The position numbers and the translations under genes were made by a program. Source: Diphasiastrum complanatum (Eukaryota > Streptophyta > Lycopodiopsida > Lycopodiales > Lycopodiaceae). From it: a stretch of 64,000 bases of DNA. The DNA is taken from contig CM055108.1 in NCBI GenBank assembly GCA_029204225.1, forward strand, positions 1,967,463 through 2,031,462, read 5' to 3'. The notes beneath the pieces were generated by a model. It saw only the letters and a list, made by a program, of their open reading frames with translations, was not told the origin of the DNA and did no database searches. This document shows positions 25,916-39,468 of this stretch, piece by piece (the first letter of the stretch is position 1; each line of letters begins with the position of its first letter).

Positions 25916-28256
25916 TATCTAGGAATGACCTAACAAATCAAGTTAATTGCCAATGATTCAAAAAGCTCAACTATCCAGGTGAAGATCTCAATTGTACTAG
26001 TACAACACCACATTTAGATTCTTATACAAATCATTTCTAAGTTAACAAATAAACTTTTCATAAAAAGATATGTTAATTTTGCAAGTATTTGTTCTAAATA
26101 ATACTTGTTCATATGTCTATGTTCACGATTGGGATAAGCGCACCAAATAAATCTAGTAATTAGGAATACATAGTAGATCCATACAAGATTAATCATGCAC
26201 ATATGAGAATAATCTCACTATGACCCAGTACATAAACACATATCATTATCTGGTAGATTCTTCCAAAATCTGCATATGGTACTCACATATCTCATGAAGA
26301 ATCCAGATACCAAAGAATTTCTATTTTTCATGAGTAAATAACATATTTGAGAAATTTTTGAGATGAAGAACATACTCTCACGAGTTTTCCAACCAACTTA
26401 CTTCTAACATCATAATGTCTTCCACTTAATCAATTGCTCCCTAATCCTAGTACTCAAACTAAGCCAATACAGACATTCTAGACTCAATGTTATTATCATG
26501 CTTACTCCTGTCCCAAACAAAACTGGGATTATTAACTTCTGATCTTTCCACTACTTCTAAATAGTAGTGCACAAATGCTTTCAAATATTTACATTTCTTT
26601 ACATCACCTGGCTTACCTCAAAAAATTGTACAACCAATAGATCTTTTGATAGAATTTATCCCATCATTTATCCCATCAATAGTTAGAGAAAAGAGAAATT
26701 GCTTTAAGGGTTTCCAATTTTGGAAATGGTGAGATACCGATTTGGGATCCAGATTAAACCTCATAATTTCACAAAATACCCCATAATATTTGACCAATGG
26801 TTAATTGTCTACCATTGTCAATCAGATCCTTGTGTTCCTAGAAGCTCCTCTGTGGAATTACTGATGTCTCATACCACTAGCTCTCCCTCCAAAAAGAACT
26901 TTAACCCCTTAATCATCATTTTCTAGAGATCCCACTAACCCATCTAGTTGTCCTATAATCCTTATAGGAAAAGTATCATTCACTACCAAAAACTAGAGAA
27001 TCCATTTATTTGGATGTCTAGTATGCCATTCAAATGGATTTACAAGATCCATACATGACTTTGTGATTTAACAAGAAGGATTAACATGGTTCATTATCAC
27101 ATTAAAAACTCTTCCAAGTTAGTGATAAGCTTTTGAATCCCTACAAATCCGAGAGAATCATCTCTAGGGATAGGCTTCTATCACCACCACTAACAGATCC
27201 CATGTGATCCATGTATTCAATTTCTACTTCCTTGATCACAAATTACATTCCAAACCTGTGGATAACCTCATGGTTGCGAAGATATATGTTATGAATTCAA
27301 CTAAATGAATCCAAGTTTGACGATTCCCAATCAATACTATGCAGTTATTCCGAAGGATTTCCAAAAATCCTAACTACAAAATATAATTTCAAAGCACACT
27401 TATTATCCTTCATGTCCCCACTATTCCTTTCCCCTAGAATTTCCAGTCCCGTAAAAAATTCATTCCACTAAGGCACACAAAAGATTTAAACACAAATAAG
27501 AATTGCCACATTTTCACCAAAGTGAATTAATGTAGGATTTTTTGAAAAAATTCATTTTCAAGTACAAGTTAACCTATAATCCATTTTTAATGATCAGAAT
27601 CGATTAGAAACATATCCACAAAAATAATCAATTTCAAAATTTGACCAAATTCGAAATTTAACAAAAAAATAAAAAATTCATAAATCTGGGAGTAATTCAA
27701 CTGCAGAATTCAAAATGTCATTACAATATTAAACCTGTTGGCAAATTTTAATGTACTAGAGTATATCGGGATTTGCGGTTCCTTTAGTCAATTTTGAATT
27801 ATCTATTATCGGGATTGACTTAACTTTAGTGAAAATATTATAACCATATCCTACTGAATAATTTCTTCAATATGGTCCTTTCACTAATTTAAGTTCATTC
27901 CATAGATAATGTGTGAAACTAGGCTTGTGGGTTTGCCTATCCAAGTTTTGAATTCCCATATGTGCATGTCAGAATATTGTGTTCTCTTATGGGATACATC
28001 ATAGTTGAAGGACTTAGAGGGCCACCCTTAGGGCTAGTTGACATTTGGACAAAAATTGAATGTTGCTCTTAACTTTTAAGAGTGAGAAGTTTGAAGGTTG
28101 TCCTTTGTGGTTGTTGCTTGGGCAAAGTTTGAAGGTTGCTCTTGGTGGTGGTTGTTGCTTGGACATAGTTTTAAGATTGACTTTTGGGCTTTTTTTATTT
28201 ACACTAAGTTTAAACCTTTGGATACTCATTGAGTTTAATTATGCTTAGTTGCTTGC
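25916..28256. other. No gene seen
   Basis: Intergenic sequence, AT-rich around 27500-27850. I find no coding motif, LTR boundary or RNA gene. Confidence 0.45.
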
Positions 28257-28446
28257 CCTCCAAGCAGTGCTACAGATTGAAGGGCAAAATGCCCGTCCTA
28301 GGCCTTTTGCCCTTCAAATGAAGGCCATTCAAATCATGCACCCTTTAAATATCAAACTAAATAAATGAGCATTCCTTTAGTTTTAACAAGAAACCTATTT
28401 TTTTGAAGGGTAGAGTTGCCCTTCAATCTGTAGCACTGCCTCCAAG
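28257..28446. mobile_element. hAT-type MITE with 8-bp target duplication
   Basis: A 174-bp insertion (28265-28438) has perfect 23-bp terminal inverted repeats beginning CAGTGCTACAG. It is flanked by an exact 8-bp duplication CCTCCAAG (28257-28264 and 28439-28446). Eight-base duplications and CAGTG/CAGGG-like ends are hallmarks of the hAT superfamily. There is no coding capacity. The inside contains further short complementary blocks around AAGGGCAA/TTGCCCTT, so the element can fold into a branched hairpin. It would need a transposase supplied elsewhere. Confidence 0.9.
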
Positions 28447-29832
28447 GTTGTTGACCTTGCCCTTCATATCAATGAATTTGGCTTTGGAATGTTTATTATT
28501 GATACTCTATTAATTTTGGGTCAATCTTGTCTTGTCTTGTTGAGTTAGTTAGTTTGGGCTTGGAATTTGGCACTTATAGGCTCCTTTCAAAACGAAGGGC
28601 TTTTGTTAAATTTCAATTAACTTGTAAGCTTCATGGTTACCTTTTAAATGAAAAGGGTTAGAAACTTTTAGGCTAATCTTGTTGCAATTTAGAAGAACAA
28701 ATTGATGATTTTGATTCCCGCATGAAATCTATTATTCAAAGTTATCTTCTCAAATGTAAAGATAACTTTTAGCTTTGCCATGATTGACATAAAGCTATTT
28801 TGACAATTTAATGTGTTACCCCTAGCCTCTAGGTGAGTTTGAGTATAAAATTGATTTTTAAAATATTTCTAGAATGCAATCTTTGTTTTAAAATTTTATT
28901 TTTTAGCGATGTAAATGTCATGCATACGGCAAACTATCTCATGATGTATCAGTCGCCCTTTCAACTAAGACTTTGTCTAATGTGGGCCCTCCTTTGAAAG
29001 ACAAATATGCTTGCGACAGGAACTGCAACTTGCAGATGCATACAGGGCAAAAACCAAAGTCTCACCACGCGTCGGTTGGCAAGGCTCCCAAAGTATGTTT
29101 GAGTGGATGAGAGGTTACAATAAGTTACGTGGGAGGTAGTTCATCCAAACACATGGCGATGATTCATTCGGTGGGGCTTAGCACCCGATTTCAAAGCAAG
29201 AAAGTCCTTTGGATGCACATGAAAACAAAAAAGTACTTGAACTTATAAGAATAGGTGAATTTAGTACCAAGTCGAGTCAGCCTTGGAACTCAATTTCAAA
29301 GCAATAACAAGTGCCTTTTGAGATGCAGCCAAAAAAAAAAAGGGTTTTTAAGTGAAGACTAAGAGAAAACATGATCCCCGGAATAGGTGAATGTAGGGGG
29401 AAAGAGAACTTTTTTCACCATTAGCCCGATTGATCACCATTGGATGGAGTGGGGCCAACACTGCATTACCGTTGGATGGAGTGGGGCCAGTAGAGGGTGC
29501 ACTCATCAAGCAAAACCTTGAATTTAGTTTGGGAGTAAGTAGACTTTTGGTTGTCAATAAATTATGCTGAGAATGAGGACAAATTTGTGTTCGGTTCGAG
29601 ACGTAACGGGCAGGTCTCGTCCCTCGACCTCCTTCCCTCCCTCCTCCATTATTTCTCTCTTTCTTTCTTCGTCCTTGGCTCTCCTCCTCGTTTCGTCTCG
29701 TCTTTTTGGCTTTGTTTCTTCCTGTTTTCTTTCTTTTATCTGTTCTCGACATGCGATCCAGCGTCTTAGACGCCTGCGATATTGGGCGAGAGGAGGGGGA
29801 GCAAGAGGAGGAAGAGGGAGAGGAGGAAGGAG
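28447..29832 (+). promoter_or_regulatory. Upstream region of the SPX-RING gene
   Basis: No clear TATA box can be assigned. The last 200 bases are rich in pyrimidines and then purines (CTCC and GAGGAGG runs), as often seen in plant 5' untranslated leaders. The transcription start and any leader intron are unknown. I looked for a miR827-like target site, known in the 5' UTR of Arabidopsis NLA, and saw none. Confidence 0.4.
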
Positions 29833-32800
29833 ATGAAGTTTGGGAAGAAATACCACCAGTATCTTGAGAGCGAGGCGCGCGCCTTGCGCTTGCAGGGATG
29901 CTCATACGTGGAGTTTAAGCGTCACAAAAAGCTTCTCAAAAAATGCCCACATGCTCCCCCTCCCCGCGCTCCTCCTGCCATTGCTCATTCCTGTTCGCTT
30001 CATTTGGTTGATGAAACAACAGTAGTCGCATCCGCGCTACCTCCTTGTCAAACTGATTCCACTGCTAGTTTACCAAGAAAATGCTTCTCTTCTTGCGCCG
30101 GTAATCTCTCGGTCTCTATTCTTTTGTCTTGGTTGTTATTATCTTCGGACGAGATTGCTGTTCAGATCCGAAATAGCTCTTAAATCTGTGCAAACTCGCA
30201 TATCACGGCCAAGGCTAGCGGTTTACGGCCACACAAGCGCATGCTAGAACGTCCAGCCTATTACAGTGTATGTTTGTACATAAGAAATGTTAGGATCACT
30301 AGTCGCAAATGAAGTGTCACAATAAAACAAAAGCTCATAGCAGTTAGAATGGGGATCATGATGGTCTTTAGAGAAGAGAAAGAATCTAAGCCTGAACACT
30401 TGGATGTTAACTACCTGTTATTTTGTCACTTGGAGGTTTTTGAACGGGTAGAGATCGAGACTATGGCGAAATCTGAATGTTCTTGGAACAATTTAACGCT
30501 TTGAGAGCCTTAGGGATGGAAGTATTGCGTTAAAGAAGCATATGATTTATTAGCTTAGGCTGAGCAATGAGAAGTTTTCATTAGGCTTCAATGCAAAATT
30601 TACACCTTGCAAGTCACATATAAACTGTTGATGGCTTCCTGGCGTACGAAACGACCTTGTTCAGAATGTTGTTCGTCCCACATTTCTACGGAATGCTCTT
30701 CTTTTATTCACGTTCTAATGGAGAAAATTTAAAGACTTCAATATTTATTTTGTTTCGTTCGTATAAAACGAAATTTAATTCCTGAAATCTTTAGAATGAG
30801 TTATCTACGAACCTAATATTTGCGTCCACTGGCAGTTTGCGATGCGAACTTTTTCCCAACCCTGATGGAGGAGATATCAGCTGTAGTGGACTGGTTCAAT
30901 TCTCGGGCACAACAGTTATTGGATTGCCACCTTGCCTCAGGGTTTAGAAAGTATTTGCTTCTCTTTAAAAGAAGTGTTGCTACAGACCAGCGCGCCTTGA
31001 TACAAGAAGGAAAGATTTTGGTGAATTATGCGTCGATGAACGCAATTGCAATTCGCAAGATTCTGAAGAAATATGATAAGGTTAGAAGCTGGATCTTTCC
31101 CAAGGAAATTGGCCAATCATTTCAGAGCTTTCCTTGTGATGATTATTTGAGAGCTATGCTCATCTGTCTTTATGCAGTGCCCTTTTTTCTTTTATTGCAT
31201 GGACAACTTTATCATACTAGCATCATAATGTGCAAAACTTAAGAGTGTACAACAAGCTAGAAGCACAATATGGAGTCACAAGGCTCCCAAGTTTTTGAGC
31301 CTCTGGGTTCTGACTTTTGAGGTGCCCCATATGTGAACTTAGCTATAACAGAGAACCAATGGGATGCTTTTTTTAGCTCTTTAACCTGGTTATAAATTTG
31401 CTTTTAAATGATAAGTTGTATGTCAAGGTTCTGTGCTTGGTGACATGAAATTCCTGCTGAAAGGCTTTGGATTGCAGATTTTTTCTTTTTCTCAAACTCT
31501 TTTCACATATTCAGCATATCCCCTGCCTGTGAAGATAGCTGCAAAATAGTTCTTGCCATGCAAAATTTTTGCAGTGTTCTAGATTGTGTTGATCCTGGTA
31601 TTTACTTTTGTGTTCTTTTTTTTAATATCAGGTACATTCATGTGATGAAGGCCGAGCCTTCCGTGCACGACTACAAACCATGCATGCTGAGCTTTTGCAG
31701 TCACCATGGCTCATTGAATTAGCTGCTCTTTATATCAATCTCAGTGATTCAAATTCCAGCACAACCTTGTCACTTCCTGATGGATTTGCTATTTGCAAAT
31801 GGGATTTTAATGGAGATAGACCTGTTATATTGTGCACCCTGTTGGATTCACTAAAGCTTGAATTAGACCTAACGTGCTCAATATGCCTGGTAAGTCAATT
31901 GCTGTAGTTTTTAAAATGTTATTTTACTTTATGCTTATTTCATTAATGTCTTATGTGATATGAGCTTATACTTGTTACTGAAATCCTTAACGACTGCAGA
32001 TGGTTAGAGGTGAAGTTTGTAATTCAAATCCCTTGGTGTAGTTGTTGCTAAGATTTGCTCGAACTATCCAAAACAAATTCAAATTTTTCTAGATAACTTT
32101 TGTATTGTTCTGGAGTTTACTTTTGAAGCATATGTTGCCGTGGAATTTAAATTAGCATAATAATGTTGTTGCAGGATACTGTTTTTGATCCGGTGTCATT
32201 GGCATGTGGACATATATTCTGTAACAGCTGTGCTTGTTCTGCTGCATCTATACTCACAGTTCAGGGTCTAAAGGTCGCAAACAGAGCTGCAAAGTGTCCT
32301 TTATGTCGACTGGTACCTTCTCTTTCATCATCTCTTTGAAGTCTGAGCTCACTTTTGAGATTCAGTTATAGCATTTCTTTATTGGAAATTATTAACAGCT
32401 CTCTGCTACTTTTTTTTGGTCCTTGCTACGCAGGATGATGTATACATGAGTGCTTTGCATTTGGCGGAACTGAATATTCTTATCAAGAACAGGTAGCTAA
32501 TCTATTGGGTAGCTTAGATAATTTGCCTAGATCAGACAGTCTTGCATTAATAAGCAAGGCTGTCTTTGGTGTTTTTCTTTCTCATAATTGCTGCTTTGAC
32601 TATCGGGCCTGCTTTAGTCTTAACGACATCAGCAATTTTCTCTGCTTTTGCTAAACATAGAGGTGTTGATCCATGAGATTGATTCTAAGTGCGAGCACAT
32701 GCAATGTTATATATACCTGTATCTGATGCAAGGTGAAATGCATAACTCAGCTGGCATCATGGTTTGGAATGTGCAGATGTAGAGGCTATTGGGAGGAAAG

Positions 32801-32882
32801 ACTGCAAAGGGAACGTACAGAGCGTCTGCAACAGGTTAAAGAACACTGGGACAAGCAAGTGCAAGCTGTAATGGGGCTTTAA
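29833..32882 (+). CDS. NLA: SPX-domain RING E3 ubiquitin ligase, NLA/BAH1-like
   Basis: Six exons give a 357-residue protein: 29833-30100, 30836-31080, 31632-31889, 32175-32312, 32434-32492 and 32777-32882. All introns are GT-AG and all joins keep frame. The SPX domain fills the N-terminal half: it starts [11 protein letters not shown], has a lysine-rich [10 protein letters not shown] helix, and ends [10 protein letters not shown] at residue 171. A C3HC4 RING follows with C253, C256, C268, H270, C273, C276, C298 and C301. The tail is rich in charged residues ([16 protein letters not shown]). In Arabidopsis, NLA ubiquitinates phosphate and nitrate transporters at the plasma membrane, with SPX sensing inositol pyrophosphates; the role here is inferred by homology. 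The start is set by the conserved SPX Met-Lys-Phe; an in-frame ATG 51 bases upstream would add a basic 17-residue extension. This is the only intact host gene I recognise. Confidence 0.95.
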
Positions 32883-33500
32883 ATATTGTTACTAACATCC
32901 CTGATGGCGTTTGAAATCTGACATGCTGATAAATGGTCAAATCGTTATTGTACAAACGAGGAAAGTAATGTTTGTGCGTGCTGAAGGCTCGAGTTAACCA
33001 TATATGGTGGTGAAATGTAAATTGATGTATGAAGAGAAGCCTAAACTCTTCAACTTCCCTATTTGATGCGATCTTCTTAAATACTCTCTACAGCTAGAGG
33101 ATGTATATGTGTATTTGTACGTGCAATAATTTTGTATTGGTATTTCAAGTATCATTGCTGAGGGATTGAGTGAAAGGATTGCTAAATTGAGATGCAGCAA
33201 CTTATAAACGACCTGTTTATGAAGTTTTGGTGGATTGTACATCATTGTCAAAATGCCTATTCATTTCTCATTCTAGCTTCTTGTGAAATATTCCACTGTA
33301 AAATTCACTTCAATTTCAAGCTCATGTGAGGGTTTCCTCTAAAGATTTTAAGTGTGGATTAAGATCCAGGCATGCCGCATTGGTTGAGTGTTTCTCTTAG
33401 TTGTAATTAATTCCAACTTCTAGTGATCTTTCGGACCTGGTGAGGTGTCTCCATGGTGGGATGGGCTATATGGTGGTATAAGATGCCATAGCTATAGTCT
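32883..33500. other. 3' flank of the SPX-RING gene
   Basis: Probably holds the 3' untranslated region. No unambiguous polyadenylation signal or further gene is seen. Confidence 0.4.
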
Positions 33501-33540
33501 ACTGCTTAGAAGCCCGTTCCAACCACAATGGGTCAGAACC

Positions 33541-34206
33541 TTCCGGAACGTTCCTGGTCGGAACGAGTTAATGTAGCAGCAGAAGCCACAAAAATGTGTA
33601 GCAGCCATCCCGGTTTGTAGTAGCCCACGACTTCTGCTGATGGCTGACATAGCTCTTCCACCCAGAAATGGGATGCATGCAATATAAATTTCAGAAATGG
33701 GATGCATGCAATATGAAAGTTCTTCGGGATCATTCCAATCTATGGCGGATCATGAACTACTGATCAGACACATGTAAAAGACAATATTAAACAAGTATTG
33801 CGGTGCAATTGACCATCATGCATTGGCTTGTGGAATTGAATATTGATCTCTTTGTAGAAATAGAGATAATTATTCCATTGGTAGATAGTTAAACTAGAAC
33901 CAAATTAATCTGATTCAAAGCTAGATTTACTCAGGTAGAGAATGAGCTAGATTCTTCATATGGTTTAGAACTTTAGATCATTCTGAATTCTAAGGTTGAG
34001 AGCTCAGGATATGGTGTTTTTTTCTTTGTATAAAAACATATTTTTTTTTATTTTTCTTGTGAGGGTCTCGTTCCAGAACGGAATGTGTTCCAGAACGCAT
34101 TCCGTTCCGGAATGGGCAACTAAGGTCTACTGTTTAGACCATTGATTCTAATGCAGTGCTCAAGCTCAGGTTGAACACTGTCATCAGAACACATTCCGTT
34201 CTGGAA
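33541..34206. promoter_or_regulatory. Cluster of TTCNNGAA (heat-shock-element-like) motifs
   Basis: Perfect TTCNNGAA palindromes occur at 33541-33548, 34071-34078, 34088-34095, 34105-34112 and 34199-34206. Several lie within GGAACG/CATTCCG-rich blocks that are mutually inverted. The spacing is irregular. This may be part of a decayed repeat rather than a working element. Confidence 0.4.
33663..33720. repeat. 29-bp tandem duplication
   Basis: CAGAAATGGGATGCATGCAA and the following bases occur twice in tandem, starting at 33663 and 33692, with minor differences at the right end. Confidence 0.9.
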
Positions 34207-34278
34207 TGGGCAACTAAGGTCTACTGTTTAGACCATTGATTCTAATGCAGTGCTCAAGCTCGGGTTGAACACTGTCAT
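34091..34278. repeat. 94-bp tandem duplication
   Basis: Two copies, 34091-34184 and 34185-34278, differ at only a few positions. Each starts CAGAAC and ends with a TTGAACACTGTCAT-like tail. The unit contains a TTCNNGAA motif. Confidence 0.93.
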
Positions 34279-34368
34279 GTTTTTGATAATAAGTGGGTAG
34301 TCCTTTATCTACGATTGTAGCTTGTTTTCTTACATTCAAGTAGGATTCTTGAGGTATTATGAGTCGTC

Positions 34369-34457
34369 TCGTGCATGGTTTCATCGAATCAACGAATTCT
34401 TTATTCAACAATGCTTTATACCAAGTTCAGTTGATTGTAATGTCTACTACAAATAAC
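34369..34457 (+). pseudogene. Isolated copia RT fragment duplicated from the 35.8-kb remnant
   Basis: About 89 bases match 35850-35938 almost base for base (both contain GGTTTCATCGAATCAACGAA). In the plus frame the piece encodes part of the palm region between the LKQ motif and YVDD. It is a displaced or separately inserted scrap. Confidence 0.8.
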
Positions 34458-34458
34458 T

Positions 34459-35379
34459 TTTTCCTAGGCTAGGAAATTGGGACATATAAAGAGTAGGACG
34501 AGTCCTTGGCAACTAGGTGTACCCAAGTTGGGTTGTGGTTGCGATGGGCCAACCATGTATCTTGAAGCCCCAAATTCATGCCATCCCCAAGTGGACTGTG
34601 TGATAGCATAATTGGCTACCTCTGAACAAGCATAGCTCCTTATACCTCTCCTACCCGTGAGAGTAGAAGTACAAAATTTGGCAATTTTGGCCATTATGAC
34701 TAGTTTAGAGAATGTAGAACCTAAGTGGCATTCTGGAAGGCTAAAAGTGAATACTATCTTCTCATATTTTGGTTATCTTCTACTTTTGAGTAAGAATACT
34801 TGATGTACGCTTGTTCTATCTCTATTGAAAAGTGGTAATAAATGATTTGTTGACATTGTATGGCATGTTAACAAAGAATTGGATTTGTGTTCTTCATATG
34901 TTGGATAGCTTATGATTCTATCGTTATGTTATGTTGATCTTGATCAAACTAGAAATTGTGTAGAATTGTCTACAAATTTGACATTTGTTTTTGTGCATTT
35001 TCTATTGTGCGTAGATCTATATTTAGGATCATATTGGATCTAAATTTTCACATGGCTAAGATGCCCTCCACACTAATTTTTTGCTAATCCCATAGTACCA
35101 TCTTTGTGTTGGAAAATAAGCTGTATATGAGTTGAATAAAATGAATGATAGAAAAAGATCGTTTCATTGTCAATTATCAAAACGCAGATCATAATAGCAT
35201 GAATAACAGAAACAATAGGATAAGACAAGTCATGCGATGAATTGTTGAATGCAACATCTATTGCTAGATGATGAATACATCCACTGTCTACTTTGATAGC
35301 ATGGAAACAGATTTCCTCCTGACATATTTATCGACAATGCCATAGCCACTTGTTATTTTGTCGAGGAGTCAATCAATTA
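34459..35379. other. No gene seen
   Basis: Intergenic sequence without recognisable coding or repeat structure. Confidence 0.4.
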
Positions 35380-36700
35380 TTATGAAGCAATTTCTAGTCC
35401 AGATGCAAATCAATAAAAATCAATGATGGACAAAGAGTATCAACCTTTTTATCAAAAATCAAACATGGACTATTACAGACCTACCAGTTGGTAAGAATAT
35501 CATTTCTTGCAAATGGGTTGATCGGATCATGGATAAAGCGGATGGATCAGTTGATTGATGGAAGGCAAGATTAGTCGCCAAAGAATTATCTCAAATCCTG
35601 AATGTTGATTGTTCGACAACTTTCAGTTCTATGTCAAGCATTCATCGATCAGACTTTTACTTTCATTTGCAATAGTGGTAGATCTAGAGATTCACTAGAT
35701 GGATATAGATGGATATACAAATAGCATTTTTAAATGAATTATTGAAGAAGACATTTATATGTCTCAACCCAAAGGCTTTGAGTTGGAGGGAGAGACATCC
35801 ATAAGATATGCAAATTTCGAAATGCTCTCTATAGGCTTAAGTAGTCATCTCATGCATGGTTTCATCGAATCAACGAATTCTTTATTCAACAATGTTTTAT
35901 ACCAAGTTCAGCTAAATTTAATGTTTACTACAAATCATTGAATTCATCTTTTGTTATAATTACATTATATGTTGACAACACATTACTCTTTAGTGGTGAC
36001 ATTCAAATGCTGAAGGATGTCAAAGAGATGTTATCGAATGAATTCAATATGACAAATTTAGGGGAGGCCCATTTCGACCTTGGTATACAGATTTTCAGAG
36101 ATCGTGATCATAGATTGATTTATACTAGTCAGCAAAGGTACATTTGTAACTTGCTATTCAAATGTCAAATGAGCAACTGTAAACCAGTCAAAATTCCAAT
36201 GGATCTAGGTTAGAAATATTCAAAGGACCAGTGTCCCCAGTTTTTCAAAGAAGTCGAACACAATGAAACAATATTCTTATCATCTTATTATTGGTTCTCT
36301 CATGTATGCCATGATATGTACTAGACTTGACATTGCTACTTTAGTTAGTACATTAATCCAATATATGTCGAACCTAGGTTTCATTTATTGGAAAGCTCTG
36401 CTTAGAGTTCTTTGATATTTATAGTCGACATAAAATTAATGCATTTGTTATGGTGGGAATTTGAATGACCATGTAATTCTTCTTCAAGGTTCTACATATC
36501 CATATTGGGTTGGAGATGTTGACAACATAAAGTCGACATCATGGTATGTCTTTGTATTCAACAAAGGTCATGTCTCTTGGAACGAAAAGAAACAGAATTT
36601 GACTGCATTAAAATACATTGTCGTCACACATGCTGCAAAAGAAGCTATTTGGTTAAGTTGTCTATTGTTAATCTCAATCAATTACAATCATTTGATGGAA
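35380..36700 (+). pseudogene. Copia reverse transcriptase-RNase H remnant
   Basis: Plus-strand fragments in order are KNQTWTITDLP and SCKWVDRI (RT start, about 35445-35530), KARLVAKELSQ (35560), MSQPKGFELEGE (35759), ITLYVDNTLLFSGD (35938; YVDD changed to YVDN), and LGIQIFRDRDHRLIYTSQQRYI. RNase H follows (GDVDNIKSTSWYVFVFNKGHVSW, with the STEAEY region decayed, at 36500-36650). The reading frame is interrupted many times. No LTR was recognised for this copy. Confidence 0.85.
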
Positions 36701-38136
<1,436 letters not shown>

Positions 38137-38741
38137 TTAATGTTGTGCCTTATAATGCTCTGCCCGCTTTAATTTGCATGCAACATTGGTTGGCAAGGCA
38201 ATCTCAATTGCGGTATCATGGGTCACACTAAGACTCTCAACAGATTCGATGGGACAAGCTAGAGAAGTAACTTGGCCTTGCAGTCGTGTAACCATTTGTG
38301 CACTTACTTCTAGTTGTTTAGCGAAGCTTGTCTGGATTTGGAGTTGTTCGGGACAAAATTTATTCTCGAAGGTATCCAATTTGTTTTGCAAAGCTAGGCG
38401 ATCCTCTTGGGATGATGAGCATGGAGCGTGTGACAACTATGGGTAAGGGTTGTGGAGTTCACTTGCTCTTTGGTTAGTGAGATAGTTAAGTACCTTATTT
38501 AAGAGCAAAGCTTCTCGAGCTCAAGATCATTTTCATGGTTAAATGCCATCCATTCGTCATGCTTCTTGAGCTCTTGGATGCATTGGTTGGACAAGTAATT
38601 ATCTGACAAACCAAATTTATTATTGTTGGGATGCAAGGGATGCATGTAGGACTTGGGAGGGATAAACGTCCATGGGTCAAGAAGGGAAGAAGACACTAGG
38701 TTGAGGCCCTTGAACATAACCAAAATGAAAAGAAGAAACAA
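38137..38741 (-). CDS. Unrecognised coiled-coil-like ORFs downstream of an LTR (element I)
   Basis: Two minus-strand frames, 38741-38499 and 38436-38137, follow the primer-binding site of an LTR at 38939. The second is rich in heptad-like hydrophobic/glutamine/leucine spacing (LALQNKLDTFENKF, LEVSAQMVTRLQ) and could be a coiled coil. The position right after a 5' LTR is where Gag would be, but I see no zinc knuckle or UBN2 motif. It could be a diverged Gag of a non-autonomous element, or a captured piece. Confidence 0.35.
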
Positions 38742-38929
38742 TTGTGGTGGTAGTAGGATTAATCAAGGTTATAATCCTAAATAGAGATTTGATCTACAAA
38801 AGATCCAATCTACATATGCAAGAAACTCGGTTTTTGGTGTAGAATCCAATCTAGCATGCTCTAGCATTGATATCTTCTCAAAATCATTAATAGCTGTGAT
38901 TGCTTGCTTCATAACCTGAAACAAAAGCT

Positions 38930-39118
38930 CTGATACCATGTGAAAGATTTCAGATCAATTAAGATCCAAATCCATGAAATGAGCTTGGGTTAGAAAGACA
39001 ACAACTCACCAATTTTGCCACTTTGTAAAGTCAAAATCTAAGTCTAATATGAAATTGGCCTCAAATGCCATATAAACAAATGTAGCAATTTTGACCAAAC
39101 TAGTTGAAATCTCACACA
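38930..39118 (-). repeat. Short 5' LTR with PBS, element I
   Basis: CTGATACCA (primer-binding-site complement) at 38930-38938 abuts TGTGAAAGATTTCAG at 38939. The segment ends at about 39118 with CTAGTTGAAATCTCACACA, closely like the end of the LTR at 59288-59307. At about 180 bases it is much shorter than related LTRs (about 535-640 bases), so it is internally deleted or a short subtype. Confidence 0.6.
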
Positions 39119-39468
39119 TTGGATATACGGTGAGGTGAGTAAAGCCTACCAGTTTACATTCCTTCTGCTAACAAGGTGATTGTTGGTAGAGATGTCCTTT
39201 TTGATGAGGGGAACATTCCAAAAGTATCTTCAAGTATTATTGATGGTGATGTGAATGGATCTAACATTCTTGATGTTGATGTAAAGGATCCTACTTTGGA
39301 TGGTGATGATGAAGGACCATCATCATGTCAAAAGCCAAGGAGAACATCAAGGGAAAGACTGAAAAGGGTAAGCAAGTAGTTTCTAGAAATTATGCTGCTT
39401 TCCTAACCTCTTTTGATGAACCTACAAGTGTAAATTAAATAAGGAAAGAAGAGGAGTGGATCCAAGCA

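Noticed and set aside
25916-28000. 5' LTR of element B
   Set aside because: I looked for a CTGATACCA motif and for the LTR start TGATGATGAGAATG right of the Gag start and found neither.
29348-29905. 185-codon minus-strand frame opposite the SPX-RING start
   Set aside because: It is a shadow of the purine/pyrimidine-biased leader and first exon; it has low-complexity serine/proline content and no domain.
30101-30835. An extra coding exon in the first intron of the SPX-RING gene
   Set aside because: The join of 30100 to 30836 already gives continuous SPX homology ([12 protein letters not shown]), leaving no gap to fill.
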